Of a stretch of DNA of 64,000 nucleotides, positions 46,650 to 58,610 are shown in pieces. The notes beneath the pieces are model-generated. The model did no database searches. It saw nothing but the letters and a program-made list of their open reading frames with translations, and was not told the DNA's origin. The stretch spans positions 33,026,690 to 33,090,689 of the forward strand of contig CM032118.1 of assembly GCA_018894105.1 (NCBI GenBank), written 5' to 3'. The number at the start of each line of letters is the position of its first letter. The first letter of the stretch is position 1. Made by a program: the position numbers and the translations under genes. This stretch comes from Jacaranda mimosifolia. Taxonomy: Eukaryota; Streptophyta; Magnoliopsida; Lamiales; Bignoniaceae.

Positions 46650-47645
46650 AATCGATGCAGACTCAAGGCTGAATCTAGAGAAACATTTTGAGGTATCCCG
46701 GTCTTCATGGGAAATGCGTTCTCAAAGAACGTAGCATCACAAAATTTGACTATAGTGTTCGCATCTATGCCCGGAGTTTATGATTTAATAATCAAAAATC
46801 TCATAGCATAAGAAGTTTCCACATAGCTTAGAAAAATGACATCAATAGTCTTATGACCTAGTTTCTTCCTCTTGTGTTCAGGAACTAAAACTTTTGCAAG
46901 ACATCCGCACATTCAGAAGTATTTTAGACTAGGTTTCTTACATTTCCAAAATTCAAATAGAGTGCTTTCTTTATGTTTTAGGGGAACTCTATTCAGAATA
47001 TGGCAAGCCGTATTCAGAGCTTTCCCCAACATGTACTTGGGCAGTCCAGAATTCAATAGCAGACTATTAATCATATCTATGAAAGTTCCATTCTTTCGCT
47101 TAGCTATTCCATTCGAAGCTGGAGAATAAGGAGCTGTTTCTTCATGAATTATGCCAAAATTACAACAGTATTCATGAAATGGGTTGGACCCATATTCTCC
47201 ACACTTATCTGACCTTAACCATTTAAGTGTTCTACCAGTTGTGTTTCGGCTTCATTTTTGAACGTAATGAACTTTTCTAGTGCTTCATCTTTATATTTTA
47301 ATAAATAGACATAACAATACGTATTGGTATCATCTATAAAGGTGATAAAGTATTTTTTATTGTCTTCAGTTAAGACTCTATTGAACTCACAAATATCTGT
47401 GTGCACTAAGTCAAGAATTTCAGTTTGCCTTTCAACCAAGTGGTAAGGCTTTCTAACTTGCTTGGCTTCATCACAGACTTGACATTTATGACCTCATTCA
47501 ATTTCATGTTTAGAATTAGATTTAAGTTCATCATTTGTTTGACAGAACTAAAAATCAGGTGTCCTAAATGACTATGCCAAATAGATGAATTCTCAACAAT
47601 ATTAATAACAAGAAAGTCAGGAAAGTCACTTTTATTAGAACCCAT
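46650..47645 (-). pseudogene. Copia GAG-pre-integrase and integrase
   Basis: IWHSHLGHLIFSSVKQMM (47600 region) is the His-rich pre-integrase segment. LDLVHTDICEF and YFITFIDDTNTYCYVYLLK (47440-47280) hold the first catalytic Asp residues. The downstream linker with SYETSYAMRFLI-like residues reads towards RT. Frames shift at about 47410 and 47215. Confidence 0.85.
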
Positions 47646-47829
47646 AAGGTTTTCAACTCAAATTTTGAACAAATCATCGGAAAGATAACCTTTACAAATA
47701 AAAGTGCCGTAATTTAAAATTACAACTTTATTTGACTTAAAAAGAAATTTCATAGCCCTCCCTAACTATTACAAAACCGCTAATGATATTTCTTTGGACT
47801 GCTAGAACATGATGCACCCTTTGTAGAGA

Positions 47830-48172
47830 CAGCATGTGCCCCGAAGGAAATTTCAGGTTCACGTGTCCTATCCCAAACACTTTGGCTGCACTTGAGTTTC
47901 CCATCATCACAGTCTTTCCGCTAATAGGCTAATAGCGATTTGTCAGCACAAACGTGCACATTAGCACTAGTGTCTATCAACCAATCATAGGGTTCATAGA
48001 TAGAGAATAATTCAAGTTTAAAAGAAACATACTCGTCAATGGATGCATTAGGAACTCCAGCTTCGTTGGTGTCTCCAACAACCATGTTGACAAATGGTCC
48101 AGTAGACTGGGGTTTAGCCTTGGCTTTCTTGGAGGGACACTCCTTAGCTCAATGCCACTTTTGTTCATAATT
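47830..48172 (-). pseudogene. Copia zinc-knuckle remnant and protease
   Basis: The zinc knuckle (near 48180-48130) is degraded: only C...H....C residues with two stops remain. The protease motif WLIDTSANVHVCAD (near 47985-47940) has DTS where most relatives have DSG or DTG. Confidence 0.65.
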
Positions 48173-48938
48173 CTAGCAAGGCTTGTTTGTCTTTGGTTTC
48201 TTATTATTTTTGGCTTTTCCCTTATTGATGGTTTTAGAGTTTGAGTTCATGTTGACTTTCTTTTTTCCTATTATTACATTTGCCTTAGGATGATACTTAA
48301 CAAGAACATTATGAGTTTGATTTCTATGTTCCTCTTCAATGCTTATGGTGATCATCAGATCATCTAAAGTCAATTTTCCTTTTTGATGCTTTAGAGTAAT
48401 GCCAAAACTTTCCCAGGATTTGGGGAACTTATCGATAATCGACATAACCATAAATTTTTCAAGAAGTTTCATTTCAGCATCAGCCAGGGAATACTTTAGA
48501 TTGATCAATTCATGTGTCTGTTGAGATACAGACCTGCCCTCAACCATTCGATACTTCAGGAATTTGGAAACCGAATACTTTTTGAGCCCTTGCTCTTCAG
48601 TATTGTATTTCCTATCCAATTCATCCGATAAAGACTTAGCCGAATAGGAAGCAGAACAGTATACATATTAAGAGTGTATCAGACAAAGTTGATAGAATCA
48701 CTCATCGAACAATCTAATCCTTCATTTTCCAATCGGCTATTTCTTTAGTCTTAGGATTAGTTTCAGTTGGTTCTGGCATGGTCAACTGAATCAACGAAAG
48801 AAGACCTTTCATCGTCAGCCAGATCTTCATACGCTATTGCTAACGTTTAAAATACTAGCCTGTGAACTTTACCGGTAGTCCGGAAAGGTCAACTTTCGCT
48901 GACACAACTTCACCAATAGCAACGGTATTTGAACCCAT
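48173..48938 (-). pseudogene. Copia gag
   Basis: It starts at ATG 48938 (MGSNTVAIGEVVSA). The part at 48619-48173 is open for 148 codons: KYSVSKFLKYRMVEGRSVSQ, INLKYSLADAEMKLLEKFMV and a Lys-rich C-terminus. The first part is interrupted by stops near 48850 and by frame changes. Confidence 0.85.
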
Positions 48939-49078
48939 CACAGATTACACAAGAAAATAATCCTAAAGCAAAACATCTAGGCAAGAATTGCAGAATTTCT
49001 AGGCAAGTTTCCTAGACAGGAAATCTAATCAGAATTTCAACAGATAAACAACACACGAAATGATCATTTCTTCAAAAC

Positions 49079-50364
49079 TGTTGAGTCCAGATATTCCAAC
49101 ATGCAGTCGTGCACCAATAAATATCACAATTGTATATTATCAATCAAAAGTTGAAACAGATAATCATAAGATGGCAAAACGTACATTTTTATCAAATAAA
49201 ATCCAAATATAGCATATTCAAGGCATAACAGAATTCATGCACATATATTTAACCATATATGAGTCCAGGAAAAGCCAAAAATTACATATATCAACCGAGG
49301 TATTAAAAACAGTAAAGCATGCTGTCAGATTTATTTAATATAGATGGAAAATGTTAAAGAAAACTTAGCTTAAGGATCCTGTATCGTAACAGAATCAATC
49401 AGACGACCAAATCATAGAATTTTGTTTGCCTTGAAGAAATGAGCGCCCTGACTCACCAGTGCAACGGGTACAGTGTTGCTCCTCCTAGGATGAGATGGTC
49501 CAGAACGATCAGGTGCACTCCGTCTCGTTAACCTCTAACAGTACTCAGTTGTCGGAATCAAATAGCCGAATTTCATAATATAGGGAAAGCAAGATGGAAA
49601 ATAAGAATATCAGGATTAAAGAAGGGAATCTAAGAAAGGAATAACATAAGCAGAAGGGATGCTTTTTGTATATTCTTCAAGTCTGCCAGAGCCAGACTAT
49701 TTATAGAGGTAGCTAGGGTTAGCTGCAGGTAGAGTCTGCCAGTTAATGGCCTCTAACACATCACCCATCCAGTAGCATTCTGCCATGTTGCCTTTACATG
49801 TCACGCAACCAGCAGCATTATGCCACGTCACGTAACTACCTCAGCCAAATCCCAGATTACAAGGCTAATCTCCAACGGGTTAGTTAGACCCTTATCCGAT
49901 CAGGCCCCGGTTAAAGTCGTTTGAATTTAAAATTCAAATTACTTTTGAATTTCGTCCAAAAAGATAAGACTGAAACTGAGACATTCGCCGGCAACCCGGA
50001 TCCGGGCCGGTAGGCGGCAGCAGCGGCGCGTGTGTGGTCCACTTATATGAACCCCTTAATAAATACTTTTATCAAGCATACATACTAAGGTCCACTATAA
50101 ACTAGTTTACACTTGTTTATAAAACCAATGTGGGACAAGTTGAAGGGTTGAAATAACCCCTCAACTCCTCCACTTGGTTATATAGTTCACAGGCAAGCCT
50201 CCACTTTCTCAAAGTATCAATGTGGGACAATTCAACATATAACACTTTATCAATTTTTCCTTCCTACAATTCAACACTTTAATTATCTTTGGATTCCAAC
50301 CATAATTGGCATCCATTCAAGTATAATTAACATGTAATTAGGCTTAATTATGCTAATTACAACA
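49079..50364 (-). repeat. Copia element, 5' LTR
   Basis: Starts TGTTGAGTCCAG and ends TAATTACAACA on the plus strand; about 1,286 bp. GCAAT follows at 50365-50369. Confidence 0.93.
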
Positions 50365-50369
50365 GCAAT

Positions 50370-52399
50370 GGCGTTTTTCTCTCCAATATTCAAGTCCACA
50401 AGTAATTCATAAGTTTTGCTCTCTATCAATAGGCTGCTAATTGTTTGTTAATCTTCCTGCATATTGCTCTGTTTATATGTGGGATACCTGGTGGTTGAAT
50501 TTACTCCTGCTCTGTCTAGAACAATTGGAGTGTATTCTTGATCAACTTGTTTCATAGAGATCAAATCTGGCTGCCGAGTGTTCCATACAAATCTGATGAA
50601 ATATGCATGCTTTATGTCTGCCCTTTATTGACCTCGTGAAAACAAGGTTCTCTATTTGTCATATTGTAATCTTGTGATACTCTGAGACTGATATTTGATG
50701 CTTGATTCATTGACGATATTGCATGATATTGTGATCCAATGTGATTTACTGGAATGTAGACAAGCTCAGATAAGATTTCAGGGCACTGAAACATGATAAG
50801 AGAAGTTGCACAATGTGATATTATTACATTTGGGATTGTTTTGTCCAGTTTTTCTTTTTGATGTCCTTGGTTCCAGTTTCACAGCATGTTGTGCTTCTCC
50901 TGGACGTAATTCCAAAATTTACATCCTAGTTGCCTTTGCCTTCACTGGTATTCTCTATAACATAATGTGACACCATACATTGCGGAAGGCATTCATCTAG
51001 GCCTTCATTCTTCTCTAAGCTTCTCAAATTTTCTTGTTTGTGCACTTCATTTTTCCCTTCAATTTTTTCCCCAGACAGGGTATATGTCAGTTGGACTTAG
51101 GGACATAAATCTAACAGAAAATTTGATTTGTTGTGAAAGTTGTGCTAAAGAAGGGATGGGATTAAGGATTTATCTCGGTGGTAACTTATTAAGGCATCAT
51201 GATGCTTGATTTCCCTTTAAGTCTTAAAATTGTTCATGAATTTGAGGTAAGCAATCAATAGGTAACGGTTCAAATTTGTCGGCTGAAATACACATTGATT
51301 TCTCAATAACAAAGTTAGAGAATGTTTCTTGGATTATGTTATTCCAGATGCTATATAATCAAGTGAAGGCTAATTTGTACTTCACAGTTCAAAGCAGAAC
51401 CTCTCTTGAGGCTCGCAAGTTCCATATCTAGGCAATATATCTAATGCTAGCTCGATGTATGTTCTGCCGTCTGCTGTTGTTCTTGCACTAAATCTATCAA
51501 AGAAGAATTCTGTGCATGTGCTTATTGTTGTAGTCCTCCTGGTTCAAAAAACTGGTTTCATGAGGCTAATGGCTTGGTGGATAACCCTCTGTTATGTTCC
51601 CTCCTGAAGTCTGTATTTTATTGTTCCATTGGTTTCTTCTGATGCATAGGTCGTGACCTACTGGATATGATATTTTTGCCAAAATAGGCTGGCCCTTTTT
51701 CAGCTTTTCAGCCTGGAAGACATATTAAATTATACCAATGACCTCCCCTTTTCAGTAAATGATTTTTCAATTGAATGTAATCTTGCTATACCACTAACTA
51801 AAGTTCCGTGTGCTGTTATAATTTGATTTGCAAAATAATAAGAGTCTAGGATTGCTGCAACGTGTTATAAGAACATCATTTGGCAAAGGATGTTCTGAAT
51901 ATTCTTGACCCTTTGGTAGTATATCTCTGTTGATTCTTTAAACACTGGAAGAATTAAAAACTTGACGCTCCAGCAGAGAATAAAACAAAAGGGTACAGTG
52001 GATAAGTTTCAATAATCCATTAAACAATAATTTCTTGCTTTTGCCTCACGGGAAAGAAAGCTTTCTTCATTTCGAAGCTTTATCAGAAATAGAGTCTTAC
52101 ATAATGACATATACACACTCATTTGGATGAAATTCTTGATAATTTGAAGACTATAGCTGCTGTTCTGGTTGACGTAAGTTTTTTGCCTGTCTGATCTGAT
52201 TAACAAAACATGCACTAAAATCACAAGATAAGATAAACTCTTTTCTATGTTCTGAGGGACACCTTCATGTCCTTTACGCTGATCTGTGCACTCCAAAAGA
52301 ATGGTTCATTACTAATACATTTGTGCTAAAAAACTTGCATTTTTCCAATCAAATTCTAAATGTAAGAGCACAACTGAGGCAAATAAAAAGGAAGCCTTC
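50370..52399. other. Spacer between the copia element and the NHL gene
   Basis: No gene supported. Composition is less AT-rich than the spacers near 10 or 28 kb and resembles intron or UTR sequence. The last few hundred bases are probably the 3' UTR of the minus-strand NHL gene. Open frames up to 95 codons show no recognisable residues. Confidence 0.5.
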
Positions 52400-53149
52400 T
52401 TATCTCTTGGTTCTGCAACTGTGAGTCATCAGAATACCGTTGGGTGGATTTGCCATTTCCAATTGGCATTCTCCATGCAGCCAGTAAGAATAATGAACCA
52501 GGCCCAACTTAACTTTCACTCTGAAAGCTCCTTTAATGTTGTAAACAATCCTGTTCCTCTGTGCCTGCTTTTGAAGTTCCATAGCAAGATTTGGTGGTAG
52601 ATAGACCAAGCTTGATACCAAGTGGACTGACATCAACCGTGCTTCTCCAGGATGCTGACTGAAGGGCTCAAGAATTTGAGTTGCTATTCGACTTTCTGAA
52701 AAGTAGAGCTCAACATGCAAGTACTCAAATCTAACATTCAATTTCCCATTTGGGTTAGAAAAATTTGCTAGAAACGTTATGTCGTTATTAATGTACTCCG
52801 GAGGATTAAAGTAGATGGTCCTCAGGCTTGCTCCTGGGGTGTCAAAAACTGGATTTCTTGGTTGAACAGCGAGAAATATGATCAAAGTTGCGATACCAAA
52901 GAAGATTAGGAGGAGGCTAAATATCATACACACGATTGCGCCACACCATACTATTGGATTAGTCTTCCGAGGTTGCCTGAGAATTGGTTGCTCTCTTGAT
53001 CTAAGTTTACTGCTGTAAAGCCGCATTTCCGGGGTCAAATTGTGCTGATTCTTGGCTTGCTTAGATAACACAATCTGACAAAGAGGAGACAGCCTGTGTT
53101 GCTTGTGGGATGGAGGTGTGTATGGTGGGGGAGGTGGAAGAGTCTGCAT
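52400..53149 (-). CDS. NDR1/HIN1-like (LEA_2 family) membrane protein
   Basis: An intronless ORF of 249 codons from the Met at 53149; the frame is open 25 codons further upstream. That Met is preferred because it begins the Pro-rich MQTLPPPPPYTPPSHK segment common in this family. A basic region (LRSREQPILRQPRKTNPI) precedes one strong transmembrane segment (WCGAIVCMIFSLLLIFFG to FLAV, about residues 68-94). The LEA_2-type domain follows: NDITFLANFSNPNGKLNV, then FRVKVKLGLVHYSYWLHG. Relatives are plasma-membrane proteins linked to defence and stress signalling, or of unknown role. A specific function cannot be assigned here. No disruption is seen. Confidence 0.85.
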   Translation of the reverse strand: MQTLPPPPPYTPPSHKQHRLSPLCQIVLSKQAKNQHNLTPEMRLYSSKLRSREQPILRQPRKTNPIVWCGAIVCMIFSLLLIFFGIATLIIFLAVQPRNPVFDTPGASLRTIYFNPPEYINNDITFLANFSNPNGKLNVRFEYLHVELYFSESRIATQILEPFSQHPGEARLMSVHLVSSLVYLPPNLAMELQKQAQRNRIVYNIKGAFRVKVKLGLVHYSYWLHGECQLEMANPPNGILMTHSCRTKR

Positions 53150-53666
53150 TTTTTTGTTTTGGGGGAAGAATTTTATCAAGAAAATCCTCTGTACGAAGGA
53201 ATGGATGAGAAGGGAAATGTGCATGATTATTGTTTCTTAAATAAACATTGCAAGAGGAAGTGGAGTGAGGGAAAGTAAACAGAGGAAAAATAAAGAAGCT
53301 TTTGATTGTTAGTGGGGGCCAATTTGTTTCTTTATAGAACAGGAAAAGCAGCTGAATATAGGATCTAAAGGTGATCTACGTGGATGCTATGAGTTCGAAT
53401 TATTTCCTGCTTTTTTTTGTTGAAGCAAGAAAATGCCCCGGCAAAGGACTTGTGCCCTCTCCACTTTCTTGGATGTTGGAATTTGACCTGTCAAATGATG
53501 AGCTTTTGGCCAATAAAGTCCACCAAATCAACGGCAGGATGTCTATCGACTTGTTGCTCGCATAATCATATCAATGCAGCCTTGTTGGTTATTATTTTCT
53601 TACCCATTAAGAAAGTAGATGAGAAAAGGTAGCCAATGTGATTAAGATAACTTAGCAGCCACCATC

Positions 53667-53693
53667 GGGGTGGGGTGGGGAGGTGGTGGTGGG
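53667..53693 (+). other. G-quadruplex-type G-rich tract
   Basis: Blocks of GGGG, GGGG, GGGG, GG, GG, GG and GGG separated by single bases. It lies about 520 bp upstream of the NHL gene start, on the template-strand side for that gene. Confidence 0.6.
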
Positions 53694-55084
53694 CTCTTCA
53701 ATTTAGATTCGAATGACATAATTATAAGACAAGTGGTCCATGCTCTTTTAAACCTTCAAGTCGACTAATTCCCTGATAAAAGAACAAACCTTTCTTTTCG
53801 CCAACCCCATGTTTAGGAAGTCGATAATAATAGAAATTATGGCTTGCTTGGTTTTATGGGCTTTTCCACTCTCTATTTTTCTATAATCCTTTTAGATTCG
53901 ACTTAATAATAATTCTTACTCAATTTTAATTTAATTTAATTAGATCCAACTAATCATATGATAAGCGTATTGAGATTAAGATGATCTTTCTTTTAGTTAA
54001 AGAGTTTCGTTGAATCGAACAGGTAATAATTTCAGTCAAATTAATTTTGAGGATTTTGAAGGCATAAAAAAATATGTGATTATATGCTTATAAATATCTA
54101 AGGCTAGGTATTTATGGAAATAAGCAATGTACACTTAAGTTGGCTGATTTTTTTTTTTTTTTCAATTCTTCAAAAAAAAAGTTTCGTGGGCCGAACCAAT
54201 TTGATCAGGTAGTTGTGGATATTTCGGTCTTGAATCCAAAAAAAAAAAAAAAATAGTATTTTGGACAAATTTTTTCAAAAGAAATATTCTCAGAGAAATT
54301 CTCACAGAGTAATTAATATATTGAATAAAATATCTTAATTCTTATCATTATTCAAAAATTAATTTCATCATTCAATAATCCATCCACAAAAGTAAACGGG
54401 TTTTATTTTTGGAATTCTCTCACCAGTGCTTATTATATGATGGAAAGTATAATTTACTCATTGATAAAAGGAGCTATAACTAGCCAATCAAAGAGCTATG
54501 TCTTTATTCTCTAAATGAAATTCTAATTGAAAATTGATCTGTGGAATTTTTCAATAAACGCTTATCTCATGAGATATGATTTATCTCTGGCTAAGAAAGT
54601 GGCTTATAATCTTATCTGACTGGAATCATGAAAAGTATTTTGCAAGAGTTTTGTAAGATTTCCAAGTCTAATTCCAAACTCAATTTGGACCCTGCAAATA
54701 TGCCGCATGGAACATTAATGTTTTATTTAATATAGAAAAAAAGAAGAAGATAAAATTATAGAAAAGTTAATATTAATTCTGAAATCTTGTTGTGACTTGT
54801 GAACGTAAAATATGACAGTAAGAGATGCGAGTAAAAATCTAGCTTTAGAAATAATTCAATTAGATAAAAAGATGTTTGGGGCCACATTTAAAGCAGTGGG
54901 GGGAAAAAAGAGCTGAATGTCGACATGATTAAATTGAGTTTAAGATGTCAAAATTTGTCGTTAGCTGCATGCTTAATATTATTACATTGCTCATGAATAC
55001 CTCCAATATATCTTTGTTTCATACAATTACACGGCTCATGGAGTTTTATTGATGTGAAGAATAAAAAAGAAAAGGAGAAGGCGG
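53694..55084. other. AT-rich intergenic DNA
   Basis: No gene is supported. Poly-T (54149-54162) and poly-A (54238-54253) runs flank a short segment that might be a small insertion. Small ORFs have no recognisable residues. Confidence 0.5.
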
Positions 55085-55775
55085 CCATAGAGCTGTTGAA
55101 AATAACAAAGAAAAGATTTTTCCTGGTATTTTTGATCAATAAAGATTTGCATTGGTAGTTGCAATATGTATATGTAAATCCAATAAATTGGGCTGGCAGC
55201 CTGGCAGTCTACTTTCCAGTGTTCACATTGTACGTATACGTCTATGCGAAGTCTTGGAATGGAATAATTGTAACTCGTATCGTACGTACGGAGCCCCGAT
55301 GAAAGACCTTTAAAGTCGAAAAAATATTTCCGTTTATTTGGGTCTACGTATGTTTCTGCACCATTGATCCGCTTTCCCTGAAGTTCCTCTGCTGTTTCTC
55401 TTCTTCATCTTGTCTGCACTGTGGTCAAAACCACCGCCTTCTAGTTCCAACGGATAACCGATGATTGAACTTTCCCGGCCATAAAGATCGACGGCCGACG
55501 ACTCTGCTTTCCCGATCGTCGGTCTATCAGGGACACGGGCTGAGCTAGCTGATTATTTGGTGAATTATTGCCTCTTCCTTTTTTCTCTTAATTAATTCCT
55601 TTATTTTGGGACTTTTTTGCTTGCTTCTAGCTTGTGGTTATCACTTAAATGTTGAAAAAGTTCATTTAAATCCAATTTGGGTATGGGATGCTCCATTTTA
55701 TGTAGGAATTTTGAACTCGGTTCGTAGTTGGTGGACACCAAATTAATCTAGAGAAGAGCATCTGTCAAGAAATAT

Positions 55776-56166
55776 ATGGGTCAACGGGAAAATTTAGGAA
55801 GTATTAAGTCTGCAGCAACTGGTTTCAGTGCAGGTAAATTTGACCACAGTAGAAATTAATGACAATAAGATAAGATCAGGAAAAAAGTGGTAGAATTTAA
55901 TTAAGCAGAGGAAGAGATGCTCGTGCTTGGGAAGATAAGTGGACAGAAGGTAGTTTAATTAACCGTCGTCTTCCTCCTCTAATGTCTCCTCGAGAAAAGA
56001 AGAACGAAAAGTAATTTTGAATGGGATATTAATTTACCTGTCATTGAGAAGGGGAAACGTTCATCATTCATGTCGTGGTTTTCTGATATAAAAGCCTGTT
56101 TTCCTGGCAGGCCAGACGTATATATCTGATCTGAATTGGGTTCAAGAAAAATGGGAATTCTGCTGA
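55776..56166 (+). other. Spliced upstream ORF of the BMT5-like gene, copy 1
   Basis: A leader intron with donor CAG|GTAAAT (55834) and acceptor GGCAG (56110) would join 55776-55833 to 56111 onward. The joined leader holds an ORF of 37 codons (MGQRENLGSIKSAA... to ...DLNWVQEKWEFC, stop 56164-56166). It runs past the main ATG at 56151 in another frame. Copy 2 has the same exon lengths (58 and 56 nt) and frame. It could act as a translational control element or be an alternative N-terminus. Expression is not shown. Confidence 0.6.
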
Positions 56167-57425
56167 GTGTCATCAGATATTTGGGTAGTAAAACAGATGA
56201 GGAGGAGAATGAAAGGCCAAGAAGTCCATTATCCACACGAGCCAGTGCCAGTTCTTCACCAAATTCATTCAGCTATTTTTCGAACTCTGGTGATAAATCA
56301 GAGCACGCTCATCGGAATGATGTTGTTCCGTCCTCGTCCTCGTCCTCTCATGAATGGCAGGACGGAAACTACTCAGTCCCAAGTCACTCCCAGGAGATGA
56401 AAAATTTAACAATTTCTGTGCCTAACTTAGGATACACATCATCACTTGCCCATACAATTGTGAATGACAAGGTAGAAAGTTCAGCTGTTTTTGCTAGAGA
56501 AGATACACCACAAATGGTTTGCAGCCTGAAAGGGGTTGGAACAGGATCATCTTCAGGAGAAAAAGAAAAGGAAAAAGGGCAGGTGATGATAAACTGTAAG
56601 GTGGCTGCGCAGCCGGAGGGGAGATGGATTAAGCATTACAGTAGCTGCCACCGGATACTGCTGGTGGGCGAGGGAGATTTTTCCTTCTCTACTTGTTTGG
56701 CGGCGGCCTTTGGTTTGGCATCCAACATGATCGCAACGTCTTTGAATACTGAAGGTATGGTTTCATATTTCTGCAGCTCTGTTTCAGTTCGTGCTAGCTA
56801 TTCTCTAGGTGGAATGTTAAAAGATTTTGGTGCTATTTTTTCAGCTTTTTTGGTGAAGAATTATCAGAATGCGTTACCGAATTTAGTGGAATTAAGCATT
56901 CGGAAGTGCGAGGTGATGCATGAGATTGATGCAACCAAAATGGTGAATCATGAGTTCCTTGGAGGAATTAAATTTGACCGCATAATTTTCAACTTCCCAT
57001 TTGCTGGATTTTTCAAGAATTTGTCACAAGATGCTCAGCTCAAGTACATTCTTGGTTTCTCTTTATGCAGTTATAATTTTTCGGAAATCAACCTTTCTTT
57101 CACCCATTTTTGATCTTTTATATATGATGTCTTCTTCATTCTTCATATATGCAGACGTCACAGGAGACTTGTGAGCCTGTTTTTGAAAAACGCAAGAGAG
57201 ATGATAAGTGAAAATGGTGAGATTCATATATCCCACAAGACCAACGGTGTCCACAAGGAATGGAATCTGGAATCCATTGCTTCCTCCCACAAACTGTGTC
57301 TCATTGAGGCTGCCAATTTTCATCTTCGTCACTATCCGGGATACAATACCAAGCGTGGATTTGGGGGTGACGAAAACTTCAATTGCTACCCGAGCAAAAC
57401 CTACAAATTTGGACTTAAAACTTGA
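56151..57425 (+). CDS. BMT5-like (DUF2431) Rossmann-fold methyltransferase, copy 1
   Basis: Three exons (56151-56754, 56845-57043, 57155-57425), 357 residues. Residues 1-150 are a variable Ser-rich, low-complexity region. The conserved domain begins RWIKHYSSCHRILLVGEGDF with the SAM-binding GEGDFSFS motif. It continues MIATSLNTEAFLVKNYQNAL, EIDATKM and FDRIIFNFPFAGFF, and ends HRRLVSLFLKNAREMISENG, GEIHISHKTN and FHLRHYPGYNTKRGFGG. Yeast Bmt5 methylates a uridine (m3U) of 25S rRNA; plant members with long N-termini are poorly characterised, so the substrate is inferred. Relatives usually have NFPH where this has NFPF. Intron 1 is 90 nt, in frame and stop-free. Confidence 0.85.
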
Positions 57426-58039
57426 AAGGGCTATCAGAAAGTGAGCCGGTTGACGACAAATTGAAGTACATATATGTTCTTATGACAAGAAAAGAATGTT
57501 AATCTTGTGTTCTGTTAGCCTGGCCTTTCCTAGCTAGTACGCAAGGATTATGTATGTGTATATATGTGTGTATATGTGAGGAGAAATTGTGTGAAATGAG
57601 AAACTTTCTGACAGTGTCTCACGGAAGAACATCAGCATCACTTGAGGCATATGAAATGCTGCCTTTTCTCTCACATTATTGGATAACTGCTTACCCTCTA
57701 AGCAACAGCTGTGCAATTCTCCTTCTCTCTGTCTTGGTGAATAGTTCAAGTTTTCCATATCATTTGTTTTTTGTTATACATAAATATTTTTTAAAATTAA
57801 ACATCTGATGTAGATTATATATATATTTGATGTGATATTATAAAGTGAGGTAAGAAATTAATTATATACCAGTTAAAATTGAAATTGGAAATAAAGTAAG
57901 CTGCTACAATAATTAGATAAAGTCATTGGAAATTCATTCGCTTAAAAGGAAAGTGAATCTTACGTGCTCAACCAATAGCTAGCTCTATTTTGATGTTTAA
58001 CTATTAAATTTAATACAAAGTTAATTTATTATATATATA

Positions 58040-58071
<32 letters not shown>

Positions 58072-58610
58072 AGGTACTACATTCGTAATGTTTTCATGTC
58101 TACAGGACTGTGGCTTCAGATATACTAAGAGAAATGAAGTCGAAAACAAAAAGTTAAATTGAGCCGAGCAAATACGGCTACAAATATTTCTGTAAATATA
58201 TATACAAGATCAACCTTTTTACCCTTTTTTTTTTTTTTTTCAAATCTTCAAAAATAAATTTCATTCTTCTGAATTTGAAATTTCTTTCCACCAAAACCGA
58301 TATTCTTTTGATCCGTAATCGGGCCACGTGACTCCAAAGGGGTGAATAAAATAGAATACAATATGAATACTTTAATTAGTCGAAGACTTTATATTTGTAC
58401 GGACGCATGATATGGTCGACTTTACTAATCCTGAATTAGGGACTGTGCCAACTAACCAAAATTAAGGAGAATGAATTCAGAGCCTTCGTCGACAGTCACT
58501 ATAATTACTAAAGTCTTAGGCGTGAAGTCATGTGCACTATATATATATATATATATATATATATGTAAATCCACCTTGCAGTTTTTCTTCTTCATCATTG
58601 TCGCACTAAG
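57426..58610. other. Intergenic DNA after the BMT5-like gene
   Basis: Holds the presumed 3' UTR, a compound (TA)n(GT)n(TA)n microsatellite at 58030-58072, a poly-T run at 58226-58241 and an (AT)n run at 58538-58564. No coding potential is supported. Confidence 0.6.

Larger units (their letters stand above)
43097..50364 (-). mobile_element. Ty1/copia retrotransposon, full length, inactive
   Basis: A 7.3-kb element with direct LTRs (43097-44404 and 49079-50364) and a perfect 5-bp duplication. The minus-strand order is 5' LTR, gag, protease, integrase, RT, RNase H, PPT, 3' LTR; integrase before RT defines copia. Several stops and frameshifts interrupt the polyprotein. The two LTRs align over their lengths, with roughly 5% difference in the first 115 bp by eye, plus small indels. 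Confidence 0.95.
55085..57425 (+). repeat. Segmental tandem duplication, copy 1
   Basis: Promoter, 5' leader, leader intron and gene are repeated from about 62600 to the window end. The offset at the start codon is 7,332 bp. Shared landmarks include ACAAAGAAAAGATTT, TACGTACGGAGCCCC, CAGGGACACGGGCTGAGCTA and CTTGCTTCTAGCTTGTGGTT. Confidence 0.9.

Noticed and set aside
50612..52296. Small ORFs between the copia element and the NHL gene
   Set aside because: None exceeds 95 codons, and none shows recognisable residues or convincing splice structure.
55979..56236. Minus-strand ORF over the BMT5-like leader (and its copy at 63401-63583)
   Set aside because: It is repeated only because the DNA is duplicated; it overlaps the plus-strand leader intron and coding start and resembles no family.
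57063..57332. Minus-strand ORF opposite the last BMT5-like exon
   Set aside because: Shadow of the plus-strand coding exon.
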